Assembly (NCBI RefSeq): GCF_000349945.1 | Contig: NC_020516.1 | Location: forward strand, 3,968,001 to 4,032,000 | Length of the DNA stretch: 64,000 nt | DNA from: Azoarcus sp. KH32C | GTDB taxonomy: Bacteria > Pseudomonadota > Gammaproteobacteria > Burkholderiales > Rhodocyclaceae | Direction: 5' to 3' | Shown: one piece after another, positions 25,919-34,370 of the stretch | How the letters are laid out: each line of letters starts with the position of its first letter | Numbering within the stretch: the stretch's first letter is position 1 | Position numbers and translations under genes: made by a program | Notes under the pieces: generated by a model | Database searches by the model: none | Told to the model about the DNA's origin: nothing | Seen by the model: the letters and a program-made list of their open reading frames with translations, nothing else

Positions 25919-27195
25919 CGCAACCTCACGTTCTTCGCAAGCAGCCGCTGGCCTCCCGGTCCGTCGTCCTGCTGGAACACGAGCACGAAGCCGTCCGGTC
26001 CGGCGGCGAGCGCCGGGTTCGCGACGGCCTTGTCGGTATCGTGGAGGACCAGCAATTTCTCCGGCTCGTCGAGTCGCGCACCCGCGGGTGACAAGCGGGC
26101 ACCGACGATGCGGCTCACATAGGGGGGTTTGATGCTGGGTGCCTCGCGCGCGGCGACCAGGAATAGGTTGTCGCCGTAGGCTCCCGCGACCGGCCCGTCG
26201 ATCTGCCAGCGGGCAGAAAACAGCGCCAGCGCTTGCTTGGGGTCCCAGGCCGAAATCCGCTGGCCGGCTTCCGGATTGGGATTCGTCTCCGCGACGGCCG
26301 AGCGGGCGCTGAAGACGGCGCCCAGCGGGACCCGCCGTCCCCGGCCGATGTCGCCCCATGCGGCATAGAGCGCGGTGGCGGACGCGCCGCTCGCGAAACG
26401 GCCGTCGTAGCGCCCCAGCGCGGGCGTCGGCGAGCGCTCGAGGTCGAGCACCTCGAACTTGCCGCCGGTCACGCGGATGCGGGCGAAATAGCGCGTGATG
26501 ATCCCTTCGACGCTACCGGCCGTCCACTTGCTTTCGTCCTTCCACGCCAGGAACACGGTCGTGCCGAGGCTCGCGACGGAAGGATCGCCGCCGACCAGCG
26601 TATCGCCGCCGAATGCCAGCGGACGCGGGCTCGACGGCTTTCCGGACGTGCCGAGGACCGCAGCCTGGATTTCGTAGCGGCGGTCGGCGTAATGCTGCCA
26701 GACCACCATCGCGCCGCCGGGCAAGGCAGCGGCGGCGGGACTCGCCTGGTTGCCCGCGCCGCCGGCGATCAGGACCCCGCCGGGATCGCGTACCGTGCCG
26801 TCGACATCGATACGCGCCGCATAAACATCCCAGTCACGCCCGTTCCGGAAGTCATGCCAAACGACGAAGAAGAGTCCGTCCGCAAACACGACTTTCGGCT
26901 TGTCCTGCCCGCCCTTTTCGACGCACACGGGGATCGGGCCGCCGACCGGATGGCCCGTCGCGTCGAGCCGCAGTGCGTAGACGTCCGATTCCTGCTGTTC
27001 GAAGTAATTGCGGCCCTGCTGCCATACCAGCAGGAAATGCCCCTGACCGTCGGATGCCAGCTCCGGATTCACGGCAGGGCGCGCATCCGGGGCGGGCAGG
27101 ACCACGGCCTCGGACGGGGCGGCACGGCAGACCGGCGCGAGGCATAGGGTCGCCAGCAAGGCGCCCGCGGCCACCCCCATTACCGCGATCCTCAT
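25915..27195 (-). CDS. Secreted beta-propeller-like protein, function unknown
   Basis: Exported protein of 426 residues. The start ATG at 27195 overlaps the stop of the upstream gene and gives a signal peptide ending near PVCRAA. The mature chain repeats a WxxxRxxxxDVYAxRLD-type pattern, for example DVYALRLDATGHPV, DVYAARIDVDGTV and IVGARLSPAGARL, separated by short VVWxD strands. This is typical of propeller-like repeat proteins with no obvious catalytic residues. It lies between another propeller protein and the YetA-like protein and overlaps both by 4 bases, which suggests the three are made together. Its job, perhaps polymer binding, is unknown. Confidence 0.75.
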   Translation of the reverse strand: MRIAVMGVAAGALLATLCLAPVCRAAPSEAVVLPAPDARPAVNPELASDGQGHFLLVWQQGRNYFEQQESDVYALRLDATGHPVGGPIPVCVEKGGQDKPKVVFADGLFFVVWHDFRNGRDWDVYAARIDVDGTVRDPGGVLIAGGAGNQASPAAAALPGGAMVVWQHYADRRYEIQAAVLGTSGKPSSPRPLAFGGDTLVGGDPSVASLGTTVFLAWKDESKWTAGSVEGIITRYFARIRVTGGKFEVLDLERSPTPALGRYDGRFASGASATALYAAWGDIGRGRRVPLGAVFSARSAVAETNPNPEAGQRISAWDPKQALALFSARWQIDGPVAGAYGDNLFLVAAREAPSIKPPYVSRIVGARLSPAGARLDEPEKLLVLHDTDKAVANPALAAGPDGFVLVFQQDDGPGGQRLLAKNVRLR

Positions 27196-28472
27196 GACCG
27201 TCCCCCCGCCGCTTCGCGCCGCAGCCGGAAAAGCCGCGTGCCGAGCAGGCCCCGGCCTTCGACGTACTGCGTCATGCCGGTCCAGAAGTTGATCGCCCCG
27301 TAGAGGTTGCCTTGCGCGTCGCGTCCGACCAGATGACTCACCATCAGGTCGGTCAATTCGCCGTCGGGCCGCAGCCGCCCCGTCGCGTTCGGTTTCACAA
27401 CGGCCGCCCCGCGACTGCGGTTCGGATGGATGGATGCGATTCCCCATCGCCCGTTGTTCATCAGCGTCGCCGTCGTCCCATTGCCATCCGTCGGCACACG
27501 GCGGATGTCGTACTCGTCGCCACCACACACATAGGCGGCCGAACCATCGGGCTGCACGGCGATGCTGGTCGGCGTGTCGAAGAAGGCTTCGCGTGGCGGT
27601 CCATCGCCGATCGAGAGCCGCGTCGCGACCTCGACGAAGCGGCCCGCCAGGTGCGTGGCGGTCCCGTCCGGGTCGATACGGATGACGAAATCCGGGGTCC
27701 GCGACACGAAATACACGACGCCGTGCGCATCGGCGTCGCCCATCATGATGTTGAGCTTCGGCGGGCGGTCCGGGTTGCGCGACGTGGATTGGGGCCAGGG
27801 CCCGAGATAGCGGATCGACTTGCCGTCCGCGCTGACGCGGTAATAGCCGCCGTCGTCCGCGACCGTCACTTCGCCGGACGGAGAGACGGCGAGCGATATC
27901 GTTCCGCTGAAACGCATGTCCTTCGCGCCAGCCGAATCGCCGGTTCCGGTCCTGCGCGCACCGCCTCCCGCCCAGGTCTCGACCTGCCACACGCCATCGC
28001 GCTTGTAGATTCGCCGCACTGCGCGGTTGCCCCCGTCGGGGACGAACACGCCGTTCGGGCCGCAGGCGATGTTGTGCGCGCCGTAATACGCATTGAATCC
28101 GAGGCGAAACTGCGCCTGATGCGCCGGGCCGTCGCGATAACCCGGCTCGCCGGTGCCGGCGAGATGGCTGCGCATGCCGTCGGGCGTGACGATATCGATG
28201 AACTGGCCGCTGGCGAGGAACAGGCGTCCTTCATGGTCGCCGCAGAGCGCGTACACCTCGCCGCCGGCCTGCGCCAGCGGACCGCCTTCCGGGCCGCCGC
28301 CGAGCACGTGCGTGAACTCCTCGACGACCCAGCGCTCCTCGCGCCAGTCCGGCCCGGCCGCGACGCAAAACCCGCATGCGAACGCCAGGGTAAGCGTCAA
28401 GCGACGGCCCGCCGCCGCCCCTGCCCGGAGCAGCCGGCCAGTCCTGTCGGCGAGAGACGCGCCGTGCGTCAC
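27192..28472 (-). CDS. Secreted NHL-repeat-like beta-propeller protein
   Basis: Protein of 426 residues with a basic N-terminus and a hydrophobic segment at about 24-38, probably a signal peptide. NHL-type repeats are visible: HLAGTGEPGYRDG followed by AQFRLGFNAYYGAHNIACGPNGVFVPDGGNRAVRRI, split here by the reader as two adjacent blades, then WAGGGARRTG, TIAVSP-like and HLAGRFVEVATRLSIGDG with FFDTPTSIAVQPDG. Such propellers are often ligand-binding scaffolds. No enzyme motif was found. It follows the TPR gene by 13 bases and overlaps the next gene (ATGA). The start is not certain because other GTG codons exist near the signal region. Confidence 0.75.
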   Translation of the reverse strand: MTHGASLADRTGRLLRAGAAAGRRLTLTLAFACGFCVAAGPDWREERWVVEEFTHVLGGGPEGGPLAQAGGEVYALCGDHEGRLFLASGQFIDIVTPDGMRSHLAGTGEPGYRDGPAHQAQFRLGFNAYYGAHNIACGPNGVFVPDGGNRAVRRIYKRDGVWQVETWAGGGARRTGTGDSAGAKDMRFSGTISLAVSPSGEVTVADDGGYYRVSADGKSIRYLGPWPQSTSRNPDRPPKLNIMMGDADAHGVVYFVSRTPDFVIRIDPDGTATHLAGRFVEVATRLSIGDGPPREAFFDTPTSIAVQPDGSAAYVCGGDEYDIRRVPTDGNGTTATLMNNGRWGIASIHPNRSRGAAVVKPNATGRLRPDGELTDLMVSHLVGRDAQGNLYGAINFWTGMTQYVEGRGLLGTRLFRLRREAAGGRS

Positions 28473-28485
28473 GCCGATCCCCTAC

Positions 28486-29310
28486 CTATTCCTTTCCACT
28501 CTTGAAACCGCCGCGCCAGCGCCGCTGGACATCTTCCGGCGGGCAGAAGCGACAGCCGGTTTCCGGAGGAGGAGGCGTGGTTGTGGGCGTGCGGTCGGCG
28601 GCGGTCGCAGTGCCATCCGATGGGGGAGCACTCCCTTCGGCCCCACCCTGCCCGACCTCCTGCGCCACCGCCCCTGATGCATCCGGAGCCGGCTTTTCAA
28701 CAACCGGCTCAGGGAACGGCTTCTTTCCCCCCAGCGCGAGATACGCCTTTTGCAGGGACTCCGAGTTCGGCACATGCTTCAGTCCGTCCGTCGCGATCTT
28801 CAGCGCGTCGGAATTGCGTTTGAGTTCCTGGTACAGATCGATCAGGGCCTGGTAGGCGGGCTCGTAGGCGGGATTGAAGGCGAGCGCCTCGTTGAACCAA
28901 CGCTCCCCCTCCACGACATCCTTGAGCTGAAGCTCGACCTTGCCGAGCTCGACGTAGATCTGCGGGCGCATCGCGAAGCGCGGCTGGGTCGCCTTGATGA
29001 CATAGCCGTAGTTGCCCTTCGCCAAGTTAAGGTTATAGATGCGGTCCTTGGCATTGCGCGAACTCCTCGCACGATTGACGAAATTCACGGCAAAGCAGTA
29101 GTGGTGGATGTGCAGCCAGTTACCCCTACCCATCTGCTCCGCGGCCGGAACGCCGACGCCGCTCGAACTCCCGCCGATCTTCTGGGCGCAGAACGGCGGC
29201 AGCAGGCGCATTTCGGCTGCCGTCGGCGCGAAGGCATCCGCTGCCGTCGCTGCCGACGTCGCGGCCAGGAGCAGGCACGTCAACAGTCCCGCGATCGACA
29301 AGCGTCTCAT
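28486..29310 (-). CDS. Periplasmic TPR-repeat protein
   Basis: Exported protein of 274 residues. ATG 29310 is preferred because GAGGAG stands about 6 bases upstream and it gives a clean signal peptide ending at TAADA. Residues about 115-195 form at least two tetratricopeptide repeats (PQIYVELGKVELQLKD, WFNEALAFNPAYEPAYQAL, LYQELKRNSDALKIA). The C-terminal 80 residues are proline-, threonine- and alanine-rich and end in a short basic segment with CRFC. TPR proteins of polysaccharide export machines often bridge inner- and outer-membrane parts; that role here is inferred from context only. Confidence 0.78.
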   Translation of the reverse strand: MRRLSIAGLLTCLLLAATSAATAADAFAPTAAEMRLLPPFCAQKIGGSSSGVGVPAAEQMGRGNWLHIHHYCFAVNFVNRARSSRNAKDRIYNLNLAKGNYGYVIKATQPRFAMRPQIYVELGKVELQLKDVVEGERWFNEALAFNPAYEPAYQALIDLYQELKRNSDALKIATDGLKHVPNSESLQKAYLALGGKKPFPEPVVEKPAPDASGAVAQEVGQGGAEGSAPPSDGTATAADRTPTTTPPPPETGCRFCPPEDVQRRWRGGFKSGKE

Positions 29311-29320
29311 GTTGCGCTCC

Positions 29321-30505
29321 TCAGTTCTCACTCAGTTTTCCCTCAGCCTGCGGCAGACTGCCGCCACCGGCCAGCGCCAGCGTCCGCGCCGCGACCGCGT
29401 CCCAGCTCAGCGTCTCGCGTGCGCGGGCGAGCCCCGCCGCGCCAAGCGCCGCACGGCGGACGTCGTCGCGCAGGATGTCCAGAATCGCCGCGCACAAGGC
29501 CGGCTGCGACTCGCCGTCGACGCGCAGCCCCGTGACGCCATCGAGGACCGCCGAGCCGGTTCCCCCGGCTCGCCCCGCAATCGCCGCCTTGCCGCACGCG
29601 GCCGCCTCGATGAAGACGATGCCGAAGCCTTCGGTATCGCCGCCGATCTCGCGATTGGCGAGTACGAACAGGTCGGAGGCGTTGTACCAGCGCGGCAAGT
29701 CGTCCATCGGGACGTGACCGAGGCGATGCACCCGCTGCGAAACGCCGAGTTCGCGAGCGAGATCGTCGAGATAGGCCTCGTCCTCGCCGATGCCCACGAT
29801 CGCGTAATGCACGTCGAGTCCCGCTGCGACAAGTTCCGGCAGGCAACGGATCACGCTGTCGAAGCCCTTGCGACGCTGCAGGCGCCCGACCGACAGCAGG
29901 AGCCGCGCATCCGGGGCGAGGCCGAGGCCGGCGCGAAGATCGTCCGACGGCAGGCCGGGGCGGAATCGGCCGGTGTCGACACCGGGATGGACAATCGCGA
30001 TGCGTTCCGGCCGCACGCCCATGTCGACGAGCGCCTGGCGCGTGAAATCGCTGTTCGCGATCACCTGGTCCGCATGGCGCAAGGCGAAGCACATCACCCG
30101 GTACTTGTTGCCGCGCCCCCAGCCCGTGAGCTCCTCGCCATGCGCGTAGATCGTCACCGGAAGCCAGGAAAGGCGCGCGACCAGCCAGGCGATCAAGCCT
30201 TCGGGCAGGGCCCGGCCGGCATGGACGGCATCGAAGCGGTGGCGCAGCGCAAGCGCCAGGGACCGGACGAAGAGCTTCCCGTACATCGCGAGCGACTCCG
30301 GCCGCAGCCACGGCACGCGCCGCAGGTCGAGCCGATGCACACTGTTCGGATGCATCGCATCGTGTTCGGCCGCCCCGGGTACGGCAGCGGTGACGATGTG
30401 GATGTCCTTGCCGCCGAGACGCCGGTAGACCTCGTCGAACCACACGGCGGTGCCGCCCTTCGTGGGCAGGAACAGTTCGGTGATCACGAGGTAGCGCCGG
30501 GTCAT
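29321..30505 (-). CDS. Family 4 glycosyltransferase
   Basis: GT-B glycosyltransferase of 394 residues. The glycine-rich N-terminal motif is ELFLPTKGGTAVW, the central hinge has VHPGVDTGRFRPG and LLLSVGRLQRRKGFD, and the C-terminal donor-binding EGFGIVFIEAAACG carries the E-x7-E pair typical of retaining GT4 enzymes. The ATG at 30505 gives the usual strand-first start; an upstream codon at 30517 is also in frame. It lies between the TPR gene and the deacetylase-like gene, all on one strand with short gaps. Sugar specificity is unknown. Confidence 0.9.
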   Translation of the reverse strand: MTRRYLVITELFLPTKGGTAVWFDEVYRRLGGKDIHIVTAAVPGAAEHDAMHPNSVHRLDLRRVPWLRPESLAMYGKLFVRSLALALRHRFDAVHAGRALPEGLIAWLVARLSWLPVTIYAHGEELTGWGRGNKYRVMCFALRHADQVIANSDFTRQALVDMGVRPERIAIVHPGVDTGRFRPGLPSDDLRAGLGLAPDARLLLSVGRLQRRKGFDSVIRCLPELVAAGLDVHYAIVGIGEDEAYLDDLARELGVSQRVHRLGHVPMDDLPRWYNASDLFVLANREIGGDTEGFGIVFIEAAACGKAAIAGRAGGTGSAVLDGVTGLRVDGESQPALCAAILDILRDDVRRAALGAAGLARARETLSWDAVAARTLALAGGGSLPQAEGKLSEN

Positions 30506-30538
30506 CGTCCAATACACTCGCTCAATGGTTGGGGCAGT

Positions 30539-31801
30539 CTAGCAATCGGCCTGATAGCGGGAGCGTCGGAAATTCACGCCGCCGAGGAAATTTCCGACCG
30601 TGCGTATGACGGATCCAAGTCCGGTGATTTTCAATATCCGGGCGGGGCCGGCCTCGGCGGCCACTCGCCGGAGCCAGGCCTCGACCCGCCGCCGCAAGTC
30701 CCGCTCGCGGAATGGCGACTCCGCGTCCCGCAAGATCTGCGCGAGCTCCGCGGTGCTCATGAAACGCAGATCATGGTGATCGGTCAGCGCCCCGCGCAGC
30801 GCACGCTCGAGTTCGCCGATCGCCGCATCCCGCATTTCGGACGGCCCGATGAAATTCGATCGATGCGTCTCGAGCAGCGTGGCCCGGCCTTGTGCGGTCT
30901 TCGCCTCCAGGGCCTGCCAGACGTGCTCGGCCCGATGACCGCGCAGGGGCTCGAAATAGACATCGCGCACGACGTAGCACACGTCCCCCCGCCCCCGATC
31001 GCCGTTACGGATGCGCCGCGTCGGCGATGCGAGGCCGCCGGTGGCGTCGCGCTCCTCATAGCGGCTGCCGGGCGTGACGACGCAGGAAACCCCGCACGCC
31101 GCCCACGCGCGCTCGATCGCGTCTCCCCAAACGAAAGTATTCGGCACCGCCACCTCGGGCACGGCACCGAACACGTATCGCAACACGGCGGCTTCCTCGC
31201 GCATTGCGAGGGCGACTGCGGATGGCGTGAGCGGAGTACTCGGCAAGCGGCCAGCATCCACCCAGCGGCTCTGCAGGGCTGAAGGCAGGTCTTCGCTTCG
31301 CGGGCAGTCCGCCTGCAGCCAGTCGCGCAGGGCCTGCCGCTGCGCCGGGTCCGCGCGTTCGCCGAGACAAGCCAGCAGCGAGTCCGGCCAGAAGTGCTCC
31401 AGACCGTGCCATTGCGGGGCGAAGACGCCGCGCGCGGCGCCCGCCTGCATCGCCTCCCGGATCGCCATGAAGGCGGAGTCCGCCAGCGTTCGCCTGAGGT
31501 AGGTCGAGCATCCGCCCGCGAGTATTGCCTGCCCGTCTGGAACGGACGAAACGACACCGAGCGTCATCACCGCACAACGCCCGCCCTCGTCGCGCAGGGA
31601 TTCCAGCACACGGGCCAGTTCCTGCAGAGCCGCCGCATCCTCGCTCGGTCCCGGCCCCCAATCGTCGCTCTCGACGATCAGCACCGGGCAGGCGAGCACG
31701 GGCTCCCGCCAGCTCGCAAGCAGCGTCCGCCAATGCAGCACCGCCAACAGACCGGCCGAAGCGGCGAACCACGCGAGGATCAAGAGGAAAAGGGTATGCA
31801 T
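30539..31801 (-). CDS. Membrane-anchored polysaccharide deacetylase-like protein
   Basis: Protein of 420 residues with one N-terminal helix (about 2-24), probably facing the periplasm. The stretch VLIVESDDWGPGP at about 41-53 resembles the first metal-binding motif of the deacetylase (beta/alpha)7 fold, and APQWHGLEHF and ETHRSNFIG supply histidines where motif 2 and later motifs are expected. Full CE4 motifs are not present, so this is a remote family member or another metal hydrolase of the same fold. The ATG at 31801 is chosen because it places the hydrophobic helix at the N-terminus. It directly follows the second MBOAT gene (7-base gap), which suggests balancing acyl addition and removal. 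Confidence 0.62.
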   Translation of the reverse strand: MHTLFLLILAWFAASAGLLAVLHWRTLLASWREPVLACPVLIVESDDWGPGPSEDAAALQELARVLESLRDEGGRCAVMTLGVVSSVPDGQAILAGGCSTYLRRTLADSAFMAIREAMQAGAARGVFAPQWHGLEHFWPDSLLACLGERADPAQRQALRDWLQADCPRSEDLPSALQSRWVDAGRLPSTPLTPSAVALAMREEAAVLRYVFGAVPEVAVPNTFVWGDAIERAWAACGVSCVVTPGSRYEERDATGGLASPTRRIRNGDRGRGDVCYVVRDVYFEPLRGHRAEHVWQALEAKTAQGRATLLETHRSNFIGPSEMRDAAIGELERALRGALTDHHDLRFMSTAELAQILRDAESPFRERDLRRRVEAWLRRVAAEAGPARILKITGLGSVIRTVGNFLGGVNFRRSRYQADC

Positions 31802-31808
31802 CGGGGCG

Positions 31809-33245
31809 TCAGAAATCGAAATAGATGAACTTCTGCGTCGGTCCACCGAAGATCACGACCGCGACGACCAGCATCGCGTAGCTCGCCCCGCGCAGCGGGA
31901 AGGGCACGCGCCACCACCAATCAACGCCGTTGCGGCTGAAGAAGGCGACGATCCGCGGCTCGACCAGCGCCAGCGCGACGGTGACCAGCACACCGACCAT
32001 CTCGTACGCGCGCATCGGCACCACTGAGACGGGATCGGCCAGCCCCAACATCGCGCCGCAGATCGCCCACGCATCGCCGAAATTCGGCGCGCGGAAGAAC
32101 ACCCAGGTGAAATGCACGGCAACGAAGGTCGCCGGCCAGCCCAGCCAGGACAGCGCACGATCCGCCCATGCTCCTTCCGCGACGCCCGCGACGCGGAGCC
32201 CCGAATTGAGCAGGCGATGCGCGATCAGCAGGCAGCCGTGGAGCAGCCCCCAGAACACGAAGGTCCAGTTCGCGCCGTGCCACAGGCCGCCCAGCAGCAT
32301 CGTCACGAGGAGATTGCGATAGGCGTTGAAGCGCCCACCGCGGTTGCCGCCCATCGAGATGTAGAGATAGTCACGCAGCCAGCGCGACAGTGACATGTGC
32401 CAGCGATGCCAGAACTCGGTCGCGCTGCGCGCCAGGTAGGGGAAGCGGAAGTTGAGCGGCAGCGTGACGCCGAACATGCAGGCCAATCCGAGTGCCATCT
32501 CGCTGTAGCCGGAAAAATCGAAATAGATCTCCATCCCGAAGCCCAGCGTCGCAAGCCACGCATGCACGAAGTCGAGCTGTCCGGGGTGCGTATAGAGCGC
32601 GTCGACCAGGGGCGCCAGGTTGTCGGCGAGCAAGGCCTTCTTGATCAGCCCGCCGGCGAAGATGAAAGCGCCGAGCCGCAGGTTCTGCCACGTGATCGGC
32701 TGCAGCTCTTCGAGTTGCGCCACGAGCTCGTGGACCCGCACGATCGGGCCGGCGATCAGCTGCGGGAAGAAGCTGACGAACAGGCACCAGTGGCGGAAGC
32801 TGATGCGCCGCGTGCAGTCGCCGCGATAGACGTCGATCGTCGCGCTGAGCATGTGGAAGGTGTAGAAGCTGATGCCCAGCGGCAAGACCCAATCGACCCA
32901 CGCGGGACGCTGCACCGCGACGTCGGCCCCGGCCGCGTGCGCGAGCCATAGCGCGGATTCGATCACCAGCGCCAGGTACTTGAAGCAGCCAAGCACGATC
33001 AGGTTCGCGGTGATGGCCGCGATCATCAGCGCCCGCGAGCGTGTCGCGAGCATGCCGCGGTACACGAACCAGTTCGCCGTCACCGACAGCCCGAGCAGGA
33101 TCAGGTAGGCGGGCTTCCACGATGCGTAGAAGATGATGCTGGCGGCGAGCAGAACCGTTGCGCGCTGGGTCGGCGAACGGGCGAGCATGTACATCGCCAT
33201 GACTGCGGCGAAGAACAACGCGAAAGTAGCGCTGCTGAAGATCAT
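31809..33245 (-). CDS. MBOAT-family membrane O-acyltransferase (AlgI-like)
   Basis: Polytopic membrane protein of 478 residues. MBOAT hallmarks are IYFDFSGYSEMALGLACMFG at 240-259, FWHRWHMSLSRWLRDYLYISMGG at 278-300 (H283) and GGLWHGANWTF at 319-329 (invariant H323). It transfers an acyl group, probably acetyl, to a polymer outside the cytoplasm. It overlaps by 4 bases with the upstream SGNH-like gene and is followed at once by the deacetylase-like gene. It differs clearly from the MBOAT at 21077 and is unlikely to be a recent duplicate. Confidence 0.92.
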   Translation of the reverse strand: MIFSSATFALFFAAVMAMYMLARSPTQRATVLLAASIIFYASWKPAYLILLGLSVTANWFVYRGMLATRSRALMIAAITANLIVLGCFKYLALVIESALWLAHAAGADVAVQRPAWVDWVLPLGISFYTFHMLSATIDVYRGDCTRRISFRHWCLFVSFFPQLIAGPIVRVHELVAQLEELQPITWQNLRLGAFIFAGGLIKKALLADNLAPLVDALYTHPGQLDFVHAWLATLGFGMEIYFDFSGYSEMALGLACMFGVTLPLNFRFPYLARSATEFWHRWHMSLSRWLRDYLYISMGGNRGGRFNAYRNLLVTMLLGGLWHGANWTFVFWGLLHGCLLIAHRLLNSGLRVAGVAEGAWADRALSWLGWPATFVAVHFTWVFFRAPNFGDAWAICGAMLGLADPVSVVPMRAYEMVGVLVTVALALVEPRIVAFFSRNGVDWWWRVPFPLRGASYAMLVVAVVIFGGPTQKFIYFDF

Positions 33246-34261
33246 TCCGCCCTCACCCGGATCGTGCGGAGCCCGTCGTCGGCGAGGGCCCGCCCGAGTT
33301 CTGCGCTAAAGCGCTGTGCGCCGCGGTCGTTCAGGTGCCCGGCGTTGATGAACTCTTCCGGATTACGCTGCTCCCCCACCCCGAGCGCCACCGTCGGCAC
33401 GCCGCGCGCAGCAAGCATGTCGCGGATCTTCAGGTAGGGTGCTGCCGCCGGATGGCGCTCGTCGAGATATAGCAACTGGCGCGTGAGCAGGGGCGGGAAT
33501 ACGACGCTGACCTTGACCTGCCTTTCGTGCAGCAGATCGAGCAAGGCGGCGAAATCGGCCGCAACGGCCGGGCTCGGCGGTTGGGTGGAACCGGCCTCCT
33601 GGCGCATCACCTGCCCGGCATCCTGGGTCGTCGCGCCGAAGCCCGGGCGGTAGCCGAGCCTCTGCGCGGCCCCGCCGCCGAGCGGCTCCACCGGCCCCAG
33701 CGCCGACTGGACGAACTGTCCCAGTTTCGCCGGCTCGCGCAGTTGCTTCAGGTTGGTCGCATAGCCCCAGCCACGCACCACGCTGCGCGCGAGATTGAGG
33801 TAGTCGCTCTGCTGCAGCATGCGTGACCGGTCTCCGAAGAACACCAGATAGCCCAGCGAATCGTCTCCCTGCATCAGCCCTTCGTCCAAGCCGATGACCA
33901 CCTGCCGGATCGCTCCGGGGCCGAGCAGCTTGTCGGCGTCGAGGCGGCGGGCGATACCGTACAGAACGCTGGCATTGGCGCCGGGCAGGCCGAGATTGAA
34001 TGCCGATTGCCCCGCCGACGGCCCGGCATTGGCAAGCACGGTCGCCGGATCGAAGCCGTTGTCCACGCGGCTGTTCCCCATGATCAGCAAGGACGGCCGC
34101 ATCTCTTCCACATAGAGTAGCTTGTCCATCGCCCTGCCCGCGGCAAATACCGAGCGGAAGCGATGGAGAATTGCATCCGAATGCAACGCGAGTTCCGCAG
34201 CGAGAAGCAGGACAAGGCCAACGGCCATGCCGGCCCCCGGGCGGCGCCATGGCATCTTCAT
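33242..34261 (-). CDS. SGNH/AlgJ-like protein paired with MBOAT
   Basis: Membrane-anchored protein of 339 residues with an N-terminal helix at about 10-26. Block I-like LLIMGNSRVDNGFDP places GNSR at 62-65, and a late FINAGHLNDRGAQRF near residue 315 has the histidine-containing block V. This is the pattern of SGNH-type acyltransfer partners. ATG 34261 gives the sequence MKMPWRR followed by the helix; the frame is open upstream but without a sensible N-terminus. It is the first gene of the minus-strand operon that ends at 19863. Its 3' end overlaps the start of the MBOAT gene. Confidence 0.72.
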   Translation of the reverse strand: MKMPWRRPGAGMAVGLVLLLAAELALHSDAILHRFRSVFAAGRAMDKLLYVEEMRPSLLIMGNSRVDNGFDPATVLANAGPSAGQSAFNLGLPGANASVLYGIARRLDADKLLGPGAIRQVVIGLDEGLMQGDDSLGYLVFFGDRSRMLQQSDYLNLARSVVRGWGYATNLKQLREPAKLGQFVQSALGPVEPLGGGAAQRLGYRPGFGATTQDAGQVMRQEAGSTQPPSPAVAADFAALLDLLHERQVKVSVVFPPLLTRQLLYLDERHPAAAPYLKIRDMLAARGVPTVALGVGEQRNPEEFINAGHLNDRGAQRFSAELGRALADDGLRTIRVRAE

Positions 34262-34370
34262 CGCCCGCCCCCCGCGCGTTTGCTGCGGCAAGTGTGATCT
34301 CTGCACCATCCCGCCGATTTCGCATCGGCTACCATGACCGTTGCCTCCTCCACTGGACGATGGGACGCTC
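34262..34370. promoter_or_regulatory. Divergent promoter region (SGNH/MBOAT operon and AsnB-like gene)
   Basis: A 109-base gap lies between two gene starts that face away from each other, so it should contain both promoters. I found no convincing -35/-10 pair or a clear sigma-54 -24/-12 element in it. The call rests on gene orientation only. Confidence 0.3.

Noticed and set aside
22625..26359. A 1244-residue version of the YetA-like protein starting at 26359
   Set aside because: The extra 147 residues are a shadow of the neighbouring propeller gene; the start at 25918 gives a proper signal peptide and a 4-base overlap.
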